Below are positions 13,378 to 22,047 of a stretch of 48,687 nucleotides of DNA, one piece after another. Below the pieces are notes generated by a model. It ran no database searches. It was not told where the DNA came from and worked only from the letters and a program-made list of their open reading frames with translations. The stretch is taken from the NCBI GenBank assembly GCA_964625865.1, contig CAZVEV010000008.1, positions 1 to 48,687 on the forward strand, written 5' to 3'. The position numbers and the translations under genes were made by a program. Every line of letters starts with the position of its first letter. Within the stretch, counting starts at the first letter, position 1. This stretch comes from CAZVEV01 sp964625865 (GTDB lineage: Bacteria > Planctomycetota > Phycisphaerae > SM23-33).

Positions 13378-14316
13378 ATGAGGTCTTCCCCCGTAATCCT
13401 GCCTGTTGTCCTCTTCAGTGTCGTCGCCCTGACAGGCTGTTCGAGTTCCGGCCCCGCCGAAACGACTCTCTGCACACGCCGCGCCGATACCCGCCAGTCC
13501 GTGATCGCCGTACCGTGCGCCGGCGGGCCGGCGCCCGCCGTGGTGGATGACGCCGCGCTGCGGCGCGCACTGGACACCGCCGCCCAGACGCTGATGAAGG
13601 CCAAGAAGGCCACCCCCACCACCGACCTGATCAAGCAACTGTCCCGGCGCCGCTGCACGGTTACGCCCGTCCGTCCGCAAGGGCGGTCGCTGACCCCCGC
13701 TCAGGCCTATGCGCAATGCCGATCGGCCGTGATCGTGGTCGCCGGACTGTACAAGTGCACCAAGTGCACCAAGTGGCACACAGGCGGGGCCTCGGGCGTG
13801 ATGATTGACCCCAGTGGGATCTTCGTGACCAACTACCACGTCATCAACAACACCAAGAACAAGGCCATGGTCGCCATGACCGCCGACGGGAAGGTCTATC
13901 CCGTCATCGAAGTCCTGGCCGCCAGCAGCGCCGACGACCTGGCCATCGTTCGCTTGGATGGCGGGGGACAACGCCTGGCCGCCCTGCCGGTGGCGACCAA
14001 TGCGCCGATCGGCACGCCGGTGACGGTGATCAGCCATCCCACCCACCGCTACTACACGCTTACCGCGGGCATCGTTTCGCGATACCAGAAGACCAAACGG
14101 TCGGGCAAGACGGCGACGATGATGACCATCACGGCCGACTTCGGCAGGGGCTCCAGCGGCGCGCCGGTCCTGGACAGCCGCGGCGCCATCGTCGGCCTGG
14201 TCTCGAGCACGTCTTCGCTGTACTACCCGGCCGCCAAGGGCAAGAAGGAGCAGTTGCAGATGGTCTTCAAGCAGTGCGTCCCCGGGGCTAGCATTCTGCG
14301 ATTGATCACACCGTAG
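13378..14316 (+). CDS. Trypsin-like serine protease, lipoprotein
   Basis: A 312-aa exported protease of the trypsin/HtrA-type fold, with no PDZ domain visible. A lipoprotein signal ends in the lipobox LTGC (C21). The catalytic triad is readable: His154 in TNYHV, Asp187 in ADDLAIV and Ser260 in GSSGAP. Just before the protease domain is a short Cys/His segment, KCTKCTKWH (C127, C130, H134), which may bind a metal or form a disulfide. The C-terminus has a hydrophobic GAIVGLVSS strand as usual. The start ATG has GAGG 8-9 nt upstream. Substrate is unknown. It stands alone, divergent from the ribosomal cluster and about 100 nt before the next gene. Confidence 0.85.
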   Translation: MRSSPVILPVVLFSVVALTGCSSSGPAETTLCTRRADTRQSVIAVPCAGGPAPAVVDDAALRRALDTAAQTLMKAKKATPTTDLIKQLSRRRCTVTPVRPQGRSLTPAQAYAQCRSAVIVVAGLYKCTKCTKWHTGGASGVMIDPSGIFVTNYHVINNTKNKAMVAMTADGKVYPVIEVLAASSADDLAIVRLDGGGQRLAALPVATNAPIGTPVTVISHPTHRYYTLTAGIVSRYQKTKRSGKTATMMTITADFGRGSSGAPVLDSRGAIVGLVSSTSSLYYPAAKGKKEQLQMVFKQCVPGASILRLITP

Positions 14317-14423
14317 CCGACCTCGCCTGGCGTAACCGGGGGTTCGACCGCACGTACAAGACGGTAGGTGGTTGACGTGTGTCGGCTGCCGTCCGGCACG
14401 TAACACCCGTTGGGAGCGCTGCC

Positions 14424-16010
14424 ATGTCACGCATGATTCAGACGTCGGCTCTTGCTTTGGTTGTCGCGGCGTGCCTTTGCCCCGCCTCGGTCCTCGGGCA
14501 GGATGCTGCCGCCGCCAAACGCCTCGGCGCCGCGTCGCGGTTCGGTATCGACTACGTGTTTCCCCTGTCCCCGCTGACCCGAAGCGAGGCCTGGCCGCGC
14601 CAATTGGCGCAGACGGGCGCCGGCTGGGTGAACTTCGCGAGGGTCTCGTGGCATCGCATCGAGCCGCTGCCGCCCAGCGGCGGGCGACACCGCTACGTCT
14701 GGCGCGATCTGGACCGGGCAGTGACGCTATGGCAGAAACACGGGTTCGAGATTGCCCTCTCGCTGCGCATGGGCAACGGCTGGTTCGCCGGGCCCATTCG
14801 GTACACCGGCGGCGTGGAGCCGCAGACGCTCTTCAAGGGCAGCGACCGCCTGCCGAAAGAAGGCCGCCTCGACGACTACCGTGCGTGGATCGCCGCGATG
14901 ATCGAACGCTATGACGGCGACGGGCGGGACGACATGCCGGGACTCAAGCGGCCCGTGTTGCACTACCAGATCGGGAACGAGTACTCCAACCCGATGTTCT
15001 GGACGGGAACGATCGACGACTACGTCGTGCTCCTCAAGGCGGCCGTCGGGGCGGCCCGTGGGGCCTGCAAGGAGGCGCGGATCGTCTCCAACGGACTGCG
15101 GTGGAACAACTTCTTCTTCGACAATCCCAAGGCACAGCGCGTCGATCAACTCTTCGAGGCGTACCTCAGTCGCCTCAGCTCTCCGGTGCTCAAGAACGGG
15201 TGGCGCCGCAACCTGGAGTTCAACCAGGTCACCATCGCCCGGGCGGACCTGTGCGACGTGATCGACGTGGGGGGCAACGGCCCGTGGCCCGGGATGTCGG
15301 CAGGCTACATGGCCTGGACGAAACGCGAGCTGGCCAAGACCGGCAAGAGGCGGGCCCTGTGGGACATGGAGGCCCGGTGCGAGCCATCGCTGGTGCGCCA
15401 CGAGCACGCCTTCCATCCGGACCGCGTCGTCCCGGACGGAAAGCACGTTCTGCACCGCCTCCGCACGCCCAGGGATCCGCGACACGCCGAAGCGGTGGCG
15501 TGGTACCGCGATGAACAGGCGCGGATCCTGGTCAGGGTCTTCGTCGCACGATTCGCCGCGGGGTTCGAGAAGGTCTTCATGGGCATGCCCGGCGACTGGG
15601 ACGTCGGCTGGGGCCATCTCCTGCCCAACCCGTACGTGGGCTTGTGCGACAAGCGCGGGCAGCCCTGGCCCGCCTTCTACGCCTTCAAAGCCCTGACGCC
15701 TGAGATTGACGGCTTTGACCGCGTCGAGAAGATACGCTCGCCGCGAAACGTCGCCCTCTATCGGTTCACATTCGCCGGGTCCCGCCCGCCGGTATGGATC
15801 GCCTGGCTGACCGATGAGACGATCCGCGGCGTCGACGCGGCCTTGCCCAGCCGCAAGGTCAAGCTCGGTTATCTCCGGGGCCCGGCAACCGCCCGGACCG
15901 TGGCGACCTCGGACAAGACCCCCAAGGCCGTCGAGATCGCCTCTCCCTACCCGGTGACCATGACGCTGACGCCCACGCCGGTGATTCTCCACCAGCGCGG
16001 GCGTCAATGA
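14424..16010 (+). CDS. Exported TIM-barrel protein, probable glycoside hydrolase
   Basis: A 528-aa protein with a Sec signal peptide (MSRMIQTSALALVVAACLCP, cleavage after about residue 26). The sequence resembles clan GH-A (beta/alpha)8 glycosidases: WVNFARVSWHRIEP in the early strands, then QIGNEYSNP with a candidate acid/base Glu186 in the N-E motif, and WDMEARCEP with a candidate nucleophile Glu316. The 130-residue spacing is normal for that clan. I cannot assign a specific GH family or substrate. The ATG at 14424 is preferred because GGGAG lies 7-8 nt upstream; an in-frame start 45 nt earlier adds residues with no signal-peptide character. It is separated from the next gene, on the opposite strand, by 87 nt. 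Confidence 0.7.
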   Translation: MSRMIQTSALALVVAACLCPASVLGQDAAAAKRLGAASRFGIDYVFPLSPLTRSEAWPRQLAQTGAGWVNFARVSWHRIEPLPPSGGRHRYVWRDLDRAVTLWQKHGFEIALSLRMGNGWFAGPIRYTGGVEPQTLFKGSDRLPKEGRLDDYRAWIAAMIERYDGDGRDDMPGLKRPVLHYQIGNEYSNPMFWTGTIDDYVVLLKAAVGAARGACKEARIVSNGLRWNNFFFDNPKAQRVDQLFEAYLSRLSSPVLKNGWRRNLEFNQVTIARADLCDVIDVGGNGPWPGMSAGYMAWTKRELAKTGKRRALWDMEARCEPSLVRHEHAFHPDRVVPDGKHVLHRLRTPRDPRHAEAVAWYRDEQARILVRVFVARFAAGFEKVFMGMPGDWDVGWGHLLPNPYVGLCDKRGQPWPAFYAFKALTPEIDGFDRVEKIRSPRNVALYRFTFAGSRPPVWIAWLTDETIRGVDAALPSRKVKLGYLRGPATARTVATSDKTPKAVEIASPYPVTMTLTPTPVILHQRGRQ

Positions 16011-16097
16011 TCCGCTCGCGCGCGGCCGGCCCGTCAGCAAGGGGGCACTCCGCGGCGGAACAGGCGTCGTCGGGCACGTCGTATCGAGCGTAACGGG

Positions 16098-16418
16098 CTA
16101 CTGCTTGACTTCCATGAACTCCACCAGCGCGCCGTCCATCATGAAGTAGGCAATGCGCACCCCGGGGGCTGCCACGGTGATCGGGACCACCACGTCCTTG
16201 CCCTCGAGTTCGGCTTCCAGGTCGTCAACGGCGAACGAGGTGTGGGGCATCTTGGCCACCGGCGTGTCGGCCAGCGGGCTCTCGGGCGAGAACCGTACCC
16301 ACTCGATCTTGTTCGGATCGTTGGTCGGGTCCGTGCCCCAGACCTTCAACATCTCGAAGTACATCTCCCCGGGGACCTCTTCCTGCGTGACCAGGCCGAT
16401 GTGATGAAACTCTCTCAT
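16098..16418 (-). CDS. VOC-superfamily (glyoxalase-like) protein
   Basis: A 106-aa single-domain protein of the vicinal oxygen chelate fold: MREFHHIGLVT at the start, HTSFAVDDLEAEL in the middle and LVEFMEVK at the end. The His5/6, His in PHTSF and Glu in VEFME positions match the usual metal ligands. The enzymes of this fold include glyoxalases, dioxygenases and epimerases, so the reaction cannot be named. The start at 16418 is set by a double Shine-Dalgarno (GGAAAGGAAACC). It lies downstream of the FIST gene, separated from it by a strong terminator at 16438-16473, so it probably has its own promoter or depends on readthrough. Confidence 0.75.
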   Translation of the reverse strand: MREFHHIGLVTQEEVPGEMYFEMLKVWGTDPTNDPNKIEWVRFSPESPLADTPVAKMPHTSFAVDDLEAELEGKDVVVPITVAAPGVRIAYFMMDGALVEFMEVKQ

Positions 16419-16437
16419 GCTGGTTTCCTTTCCTGCG

Positions 16438-16473
16438 AAAAAACAGTGGGCCCCGCCCACCCAGGCGGGGCCC
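16438..16473 (-). terminator. Intrinsic terminator of the FIST lipoprotein gene
   Basis: On the minus strand, a perfect 10-bp GC stem (GGGCCCCGCC/GGCGGGGCCC, 6-nt loop, 16448-16473) is followed after ACTG by TTTTTT (16438-16443). It starts 45 nt after the FIST gene's stop. Confidence 0.8.
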
Positions 16474-16517
16474 GATATCTTACCGCCGTCGCGGCAGCGT
16501 ATGCAACATCCGGTCTG

Positions 16518-17540
16518 TCACTGTCCGATGAATGTCACCATGACGTGCCAGCCGCAGCCGCTGGAGAGCTTGCCCGGCGTCTTGTCGGCGACGTCGGCCG
16601 GGCCGAACTCGCCGGCGCACCAGCAGCCGAAGACCGGCGTGTCGGTGCCGATGGCGGCCTGGATGGCCTTCATCTCGTCGCCAAGGTTGTCCAGCTTGCC
16701 CTTGCGCCCGGCGCAGTTGAACGCGAGCATCGCCACCGGGTCGCCGTCGAGGGCACCCATCGCCTCGGCGGACCCTTCGCGGGCGGTGGCGATGACCTTC
16801 TCGTTGCTCTTGGCCTGTCGGCCGGTCATGGCAACGGTGAAGTTGCCCGAGAGCATCACCGCGACCGCCGCGTCAGTGTAGGCCTTGCCCTTGTAGTACA
16901 CGAAGCTCTGCCCCGCGTTCTTGTTGACCGAGCCGCCGGTGATCGGGAAATCCTTGCCGACGACGCTCTGGACGCCGTCCATCAGCAGGGCGTTCTTGGG
17001 CGAGTGGGCGTCGGCCATCACGATCAGCAGGCGGCTGTCGGGGGTCTTCGTCAGCTTGCCCGCCAGCGTCTTGCCCGCCTGTCCGAGGGCCTTGGTCAAC
17101 TCGGCCTGGTTCTTCTCCAGCGACAGCCCCGCGGCGCCCATGTTCTCGACCAGGGCGATCTGGACGTCCACGTCGGGCCCGCCGATGCCCATCAGGCCCA
17201 CCGCGTCGAGGTCCTTGGGCCCGTCCTGGGTGAACGTGCCGTACGTGGCGGCCCCCACCAGCACGTCGGCGCCGAGCACGGACGCCACGCCGGCGAGGAC
17301 CTTGGTCTTGGGCCCCTTGTCCTCGAAGCAGTCGGTCACCAGGACGACCTTGGGCGCGCAGTCGCCCATCGACGCCTTGAGCGCCACCGCCGCGGCCTGG
17401 CCCGCCTTGAACGCGTCATCGTTCGACGCCGACGCCGTCCGCACCGTGATCGTCTTGGGCGCCCCGCCGAAGATCCCGCACCCCGAGACCGCCACCGCAC
17501 ACGCCATCAACGCCACCATCGCCACTGTTTCATACCGCAT
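16518..17540 (-). CDS. FIST-domain lipoprotein
   Basis: A 340-aa protein with a lipoprotein signal ending VSGC (C21). The body matches the FIST N and C sensory domains: VVLVTDCFEDKG and VLVGAATYGTFTQ in the N part, LAFNCAGRKG and VFGCWCAGEFGP in the C part. FIST domains are thought to bind small ligands such as amino acids and are usually fused to cytoplasmic signalling modules; here the domain is stand-alone and exported, presumably anchored facing the periplasm. The start ATG at 17540 has GGGAG upstream; longer in-frame readings to 18095 overlap the divergent gene and are not supported. The gene ends before a strong terminator. Confidence 0.8.
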   Translation of the reverse strand: MRYETVAMVALMACAVAVSGCGIFGGAPKTITVRTASASNDDAFKAGQAAAVALKASMGDCAPKVVLVTDCFEDKGPKTKVLAGVASVLGADVLVGAATYGTFTQDGPKDLDAVGLMGIGGPDVDVQIALVENMGAAGLSLEKNQAELTKALGQAGKTLAGKLTKTPDSRLLIVMADAHSPKNALLMDGVQSVVGKDFPITGGSVNKNAGQSFVYYKGKAYTDAAVAVMLSGNFTVAMTGRQAKSNEKVIATAREGSAEAMGALDGDPVAMLAFNCAGRKGKLDNLGDEMKAIQAAIGTDTPVFGCWCAGEFGPADVADKTPGKLSSGCGWHVMVTFIGQ

Positions 17541-17808
17541 GATTTGCTCCCATCGTTCTGGACCAACACGTACCGAAATCACACACATCAGCGCCTCGCT
17601 TATACACCGAGGGTCTGCCCCCCGCCACCACAAATCCCCGTCCATCGCAAGCGCATGCAGACGCCCTCCCCGTCCACAACGCGGCGCGCCCACCGGCTTC
17701 GCCTTTTGGCGTGACCTCCCGCACGCAAGCGCCGTGGTCCTTTCAACGCTTGTCTGTCCCGCCCAAACATGGTGCAATAGACCCATCGAATCAGAGGAAG
17801 CCCTGACG

Positions 17809-20800
17809 ATGATCCGTACCGTCAACCCTTTCGTGTCGCCCGGACCCGCCCACCGCCGATGCTCGATGCTGCTCGCCGCCGCACTATTCGCACTGGGCGG
17901 AGCAGCCGTCCACGCCGCCCCCCCCGTCGGATCGCTGATCCGCACACTCCGGGGCGACCCATCCACACCCGCGCGATGGGTCTTCGACGTCGCGGGCCCG
18001 GGCAGCCGCACACCGTATCGCCCGCTGACGTATCGCCACGACACCTGGTACGGCTCGACGTACTGGACCGGGCCCGACTGGACGCGGGTGGGCAAGGACT
18101 GGCATCACCCGGGCATCAACACGCCGGCCGTGCGGCGGTTCGGAGCCCCCGCGGCGGGCAAGGTCACCATCACCGGGCGCGCCTGCAAAGCCGACGTCAA
18201 CAAGGGCGGGGGCGACGGCGTGAGACTGTCGATCCGTCACAACGAGCGAACGGTCTGGCAGGCGGAGATCGACGGCAATGACGCCAAAGGCCTCGAGCCC
18301 AAGGTCGCCCTGACCATCGCCAAGGGCGATGCGATCCGCTTCGTCGTCCACAAGCGAGGCCGGATCTTCTACGACACGACGCGATGGGACCCGATCATCA
18401 CGTACGCCGGCGGCAAGACGTACCGGGCGTCGGAGGGCTTCTCGACCACGCGCCAGGGCGAGGGCAACTGGTGGTACGAGATGGAAGGCGGGGCGAAGAA
18501 GGCGGGGCGCCCGCGAGTGCATGGCTTCGCCGCCGACCTGGCGCTGGTCGACCGCGAGATGACACGCGATGCGGCGGTGACACTGCAGGCCGGCACGCAC
18601 ATGCCCGCGCTGGTCCTGGCCGACGGGTCCGATCGCAGCGGCGTGGTCTTCCTCGTCACGCCGGGGGCGCCGTGGCGACTGACCGTCAACTGGACCAGGG
18701 CGGGCCGGCTCGCCGTCACCCTCGCGCCGGACGGCCCCACGGACGGCCCTGCCCCGCGCGTCAAGGTGGTCCCGTACAGCGGGTCATGGCAGGCGGGGGT
18801 TCGTCGCCTCGACGCATCCCTGGCCAAGGCGCGGCGCCTCCTGGGCGACCTGCGATGCGACAGGCCGGCGGGGTTCCTGGCGTCGGAGGCCAAGCGCCTC
18901 GACGCGCTGGCCGCCCGCGCCGAGAGCCTGCCGGCTAGCGACGCGCGTCACGGCGAACTCTACCGCAGCGTGCGCTGGCTCAAGCGGCGGGTCGCGCTGG
19001 CCAATCCGCTGATGGACTTCGGCCCGCTGCTGTTCTGCAAGCGCGTGCCCACCTCGTACAGCCACCTCGTGATGCAGTATTTCGGCTGGCGCGCCAGGCC
19101 CGGCGGCGGGCTGTTCGTCCTCGACCGCCCGGGCCGATCGCTGGCGGTGCGAGACATCCTGGGCGGCCGGCTTGCGGGGGGCAACGTGCTGGCCCCGCGG
19201 CTGAGCTTTGACGCGCGGCGCGTGGTGTTCTCGTTCGTCGCGTGCAGCGGCAAGAGCCCGATCGGCCCCGCCAACGACGCCGAGGCCGCCAGGCGGTTCT
19301 ACAACGTCTACGAGGCCGACCTCGCCCCGTCGACGGCCTTCCGCACCGGCGCGTCAGGGCTGCGTCGCCTCACGTCGGGCCCGTACGAACACCTCATGCC
19401 CACCTATCTCCCCGACGGCGGGATCGCCTTCAGTTCGACGCGGCGGCGCGGATACTCGCGATGCTTCGGCGAGCAGTTCGGCACCAAGTGGCACGTCTAC
19501 ACGCTGCACCGGATGAACGGCGACGGGAGCAACATCACCACGCTGAGCTACCACGACACGAACGAGTGGTTCCCCGCGGTGGCCAACGACGGGCGCATTC
19601 TCTACAGCCGCTGGGACTACATCGACCGCGACGCGGTGACCCACCAGAACCTGTGGGCGATGCGTCCCGACGGCACGAACCCGGCGGCGTTGTGGGGCAA
19701 TGCAACGCCGAGCCCGCACTGCACGTTCCAGATCCAGCCCGTCCCCAACAGTCAGAAGATCGCGTTCACCGCGTCGGCGCACCACTCGATCACGGCCGGG
19801 TCTATCGCGCTGGTCGACCCGGCCCGCGGGCGCGACGGGCAGCAAGCCATCACGCGGATTACGCCCGAGGTGCGGTTCCCCGAAGCCGAGGGGCGCAACA
19901 TCCGCGAATACTACGCCGCGCCCTGGCCGCTGTCGGAGCGGTACTTCCTGGCCGCCTACAGCCCCCTGCCGCTGGTCTGGGAGCCCGGGGCCAATCCACC
20001 GAACGCGCTGGGCCTATACCTTATAGATGCGTTCGGCAATCGTGAACTGCTCTACCGCGACAGCGAGATATCGAGCACCAGCCCGTGTCCGCTGCGCCCG
20101 CGGCGGCGCCCGCCGGTGGTCACGGGCAACCTGCCCGACGACGCCCCGCCGACCGGCGAGATGGTGATGCGCGACGTCTATCGCGGCCTCGGCAGCGTTC
20201 GCCGAGGCACGGTCAAGCAGTTGCGGATCATCCAGATCTTCCCCAAGACCACTCACCTCAACGACCGGCCCGCGGTGGGCCTGGCCCGCGAGGAAAACGC
20301 CCGCGCGATCCTGGGCACGGTCCCGGTCGAGGCCGACGGCTCGGCGCGGTTCATCGCCCCGGCCCGCACGCCCGTGCTCTTCCAGGTCCTCGACGCGAAC
20401 GGGCTGGCCGTCCAGACCATGCGGTCGCTGACATACCTCCAGCCGGGCGAGAGCGTCGCGTGCGTGGGCTGTCACGAACCGGTCTCGTCGACGCCGGCGA
20501 CCGGCCGGACGGCCGCCATGGGAAAACCCGCCCGGCGGATCGACCCGGGCCCGTTCGGCGGCGAGCCGTTCTCGTTCATGCGCGTGGTCCAGCCCGTGCT
20601 GGACAAACACTGCGCCAAATGCCACACCGGCGCCAAGCCTGCCAAGGGCATCAACCTGTCGCCAACCCCGCACAGGGGCTTCACCAAGTCGTACTGGTCG
20701 CTCTGCGGCGACCGGAACTTCTGGGGCGGCGGGACCAATCCGAAGAACGCCGCCGAAGCCCTCGTGCCGCGATTCGGCGGGCGAAACACCCTCCAGGCCA

Positions 20801-21042
20801 CCCCGCCGGGCGGCATGTACGGCTCGCCGGGAAGCCGCCTGATCAAGATGCTCCGCAACGGCACGATGCCCCCGCCACCGGCGAAGGGGTCGGGCAAAGC
20901 GCGGGTCAAGCTGTCCGCCGCCGACATCCGCCGCATCGCCGCCTGGATCGACTGCAACGCGACGTTCTACGGCGTGTACGACCCCAAGGCCCAGGCCCGC
21001 CAGCTCCAGGGCCTCCGCGTCGAAATGCCCGAGATCCAATAA
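17809..21042 (+). CDS. HzsA-related exported protein: beta-propeller plus c-type haem motifs
   Basis: A 1077-aa exported protein with an N-terminal signal (ALFALGGAAVHA, about residues 25-36). Order of parts: a beta-sandwich-like domain (about 50-180), a long alpha-rich linker, a TolB/PD40-like propeller (about 400-800, with repeats such as LMPTYLPDGGIAFSSTRR and WAMRPDGTNP), and a C-terminal cytochrome-like part with CVGCH (residues 885-889) and CAKCH (935-939). This order resembles the hydrazine synthase alpha subunit (HzsA) fold that occurs in many non-anammox planctomycetes as 'HzsA-related' proteins. No hzsB/hzsC partner is in the window, so hydrazine synthesis is not implied. The ATG at 17809 has AGAGGAAG about 8 nt upstream. 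Substrate is unknown. Confidence 0.7.
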   Translation: MIRTVNPFVSPGPAHRRCSMLLAAALFALGGAAVHAAPPVGSLIRTLRGDPSTPARWVFDVAGPGSRTPYRPLTYRHDTWYGSTYWTGPDWTRVGKDWHHPGINTPAVRRFGAPAAGKVTITGRACKADVNKGGGDGVRLSIRHNERTVWQAEIDGNDAKGLEPKVALTIAKGDAIRFVVHKRGRIFYDTTRWDPIITYAGGKTYRASEGFSTTRQGEGNWWYEMEGGAKKAGRPRVHGFAADLALVDREMTRDAAVTLQAGTHMPALVLADGSDRSGVVFLVTPGAPWRLTVNWTRAGRLAVTLAPDGPTDGPAPRVKVVPYSGSWQAGVRRLDASLAKARRLLGDLRCDRPAGFLASEAKRLDALAARAESLPASDARHGELYRSVRWLKRRVALANPLMDFGPLLFCKRVPTSYSHLVMQYFGWRARPGGGLFVLDRPGRSLAVRDILGGRLAGGNVLAPRLSFDARRVVFSFVACSGKSPIGPANDAEAARRFYNVYEADLAPSTAFRTGASGLRRLTSGPYEHLMPTYLPDGGIAFSSTRRRGYSRCFGEQFGTKWHVYTLHRMNGDGSNITTLSYHDTNEWFPAVANDGRILYSRWDYIDRDAVTHQNLWAMRPDGTNPAALWGNATPSPHCTFQIQPVPNSQKIAFTASAHHSITAGSIALVDPARGRDGQQAITRITPEVRFPEAEGRNIREYYAAPWPLSERYFLAAYSPLPLVWEPGANPPNALGLYLIDAFGNRELLYRDSEISSTSPCPLRPRRRPPVVTGNLPDDAPPTGEMVMRDVYRGLGSVRRGTVKQLRIIQIFPKTTHLNDRPAVGLAREENARAILGTVPVEADGSARFIAPARTPVLFQVLDANGLAVQTMRSLTYLQPGESVACVGCHEPVSSTPATGRTAAMGKPARRIDPGPFGGEPFSFMRVVQPVLDKHCAKCHTGAKPAKGINLSPTPHRGFTKSYWSLCGDRNFWGGGTNPKNAAEALVPRFGGRNTLQATPPGGMYGSPGSRLIKMLRNGTMPPPPAKGSGKARVKLSAADIRRIAAWIDCNATFYGVYDPKAQARQLQGLRVEMPEIQ

Positions 21043-21053
21043 CGCCCAGGAGT

Positions 21054-21142
21054 CCGGCCAAGCCTGTTTAGCCGCGTTTCGGGTCGAGGATGGGGGCAGG
21101 GGTCGTTTTCGCCGGCCGAGGGCGGCTAAACGCCTTGGCCGG
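21054..21142. repeat. Long imperfect inverted repeat between convergent genes
   Basis: Two arms of about 21 nt (21054-21075 and 21122-21142) are near-perfect inverted copies, differing only in the middle (AAGCCTGTTTAGCC against AAGGCGTTTAGCC when read in the same sense). They enclose a 46-nt G-rich loop. It begins 12 nt after the stop of the HzsA-related gene. It could be a large terminator, a REP-like element or a small MITE-like repeat; nothing in the window identifies which. Confidence 0.5.
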
Positions 21143-21204
21143 GACGCTGCGGATCCCTTGCCAATCGCCTCGCGGCCGACGTCCTCCACAACGTCACGCC
21201 ACCG

Positions 21205-21244
21205 CGAAAACGAAACGGGGCGACCCGATGAAAGGCCGCCCCGT
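21205..21244 (-). terminator. Intrinsic terminator after the PEP-CTERM genes
   Basis: On the minus strand an 8-bp stem ACGGGGCG/CGCCCCGT (21215-21244) is followed by the T-rich stretch TTCGTTTTCG (21205-21214). It begins 25 nt after the stop of the downstream PEP-CTERM gene. Confidence 0.6.
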
Positions 21245-21268
21245 GGGGTGTCTGTGATGCGATGACGT

Positions 21269-21988
21269 CTATGCGCGCCTACGCCTCCGCAGCCCCAGCA
21301 GGCCGACGGCGGCCAGGGCGAGGGTCGCCGGTTCGGGGACGATGACAACACTGTCGGGATCGATAGCCAGGCGGGCCCAGGCCCCGCCGGACTCGACCTG
21401 AATGAAAGCGCTCGAACTGGTGGCAAGCCATTGGATATCCCCAACAGCGATTGTGCCGCTCGTACCCGTATTCTCAACCGAGTCGTCTGTCAGGACGATG
21501 GGGGGCGTAACGCTAGCCGGCGTGATCAAGCTTCCGACGGCCGCGGGACCGAAGCTGTCCTTCTCACCGTTGGTAAGGTTGCCTCCCGCCAGAAAACGGA
21601 AGTCAACGATCGCGGCGTTTCCGGAAGCAGAATCCACAAGGTCGAACGCCAACTGGCCGTTGTTCACGGCATAATTCTCGTCGTTGCTTCCTCCCGGTAT
21701 GTCGATCTTAGGTGTTCCGCCGGCGGGCAGAGGGGTGAAGACCAGGTTCATATCAATCCCGTTCAGTCCTTCCCATCCCGTTCCGAGTTTGGCGCCAAGG
21801 TCGGTGATCGTCCAACTGCCGGCTGTGGCCTGATTGATGTCACCAATTTCCGCAGTGATGTCGGAATCGCTGAAATCGATATACGTAAGGGCGGCCTGAA
21901 CAGTGTTCGGCGAGGAAAATGGCAGAACGACCATCGCAGCGATCAGCAGTCCGACCTTGAACCGGTTTCTCTTGGACAGGGCTTTCAT
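21269..21988 (-). CDS. PEP-CTERM sorting-domain protein
   Basis: A 239-aa exported protein of unknown function. It has a signal peptide (MKALSKRNRFKVGLLIAAMV, cleavage near VQA), a beta-rich body and a C-terminal PEP-CTERM tag, VPEPATLALAAVGLLGLRRR, consisting of the PEP motif, a hydrophobic helix and an Arg cluster. Exosortase recognises such tags and processes them at the inner membrane; no exosortase gene is in this window. The start at 21988 is uncertain, with weak Shine-Dalgarno, and an ATG at 22003 is possible. It lies 59 nt downstream of the other PEP-CTERM gene and is probably cotranscribed with it. The tag region is nearly identical in DNA to that of the neighbour. Confidence 0.8.
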   Translation of the reverse strand: MKALSKRNRFKVGLLIAAMVVLPFSSPNTVQAALTYIDFSDSDITAEIGDINQATAGSWTITDLGAKLGTGWEGLNGIDMNLVFTPLPAGGTPKIDIPGGSNDENYAVNNGQLAFDLVDSASGNAAIVDFRFLAGGNLTNGEKDSFGPAAVGSLITPASVTPPIVLTDDSVENTGTSGTIAVGDIQWLATSSSAFIQVESGGAWARLAIDPDSVVIVPEPATLALAAVGLLGLRRRRRA

Positions 21989-22047
21989 AGGATTGTCTTT
22001 CATTCGCTGACAGGAGATTTCATTCCGTGTGTCTGTCGTCACGGCGC

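Noticed and set aside
17809..21042. Hydrazine synthesis pathway
   Set aside because: Only an HzsA-like architecture is present; the other synthase subunits and hydrazine dehydrogenase are absent from the window.
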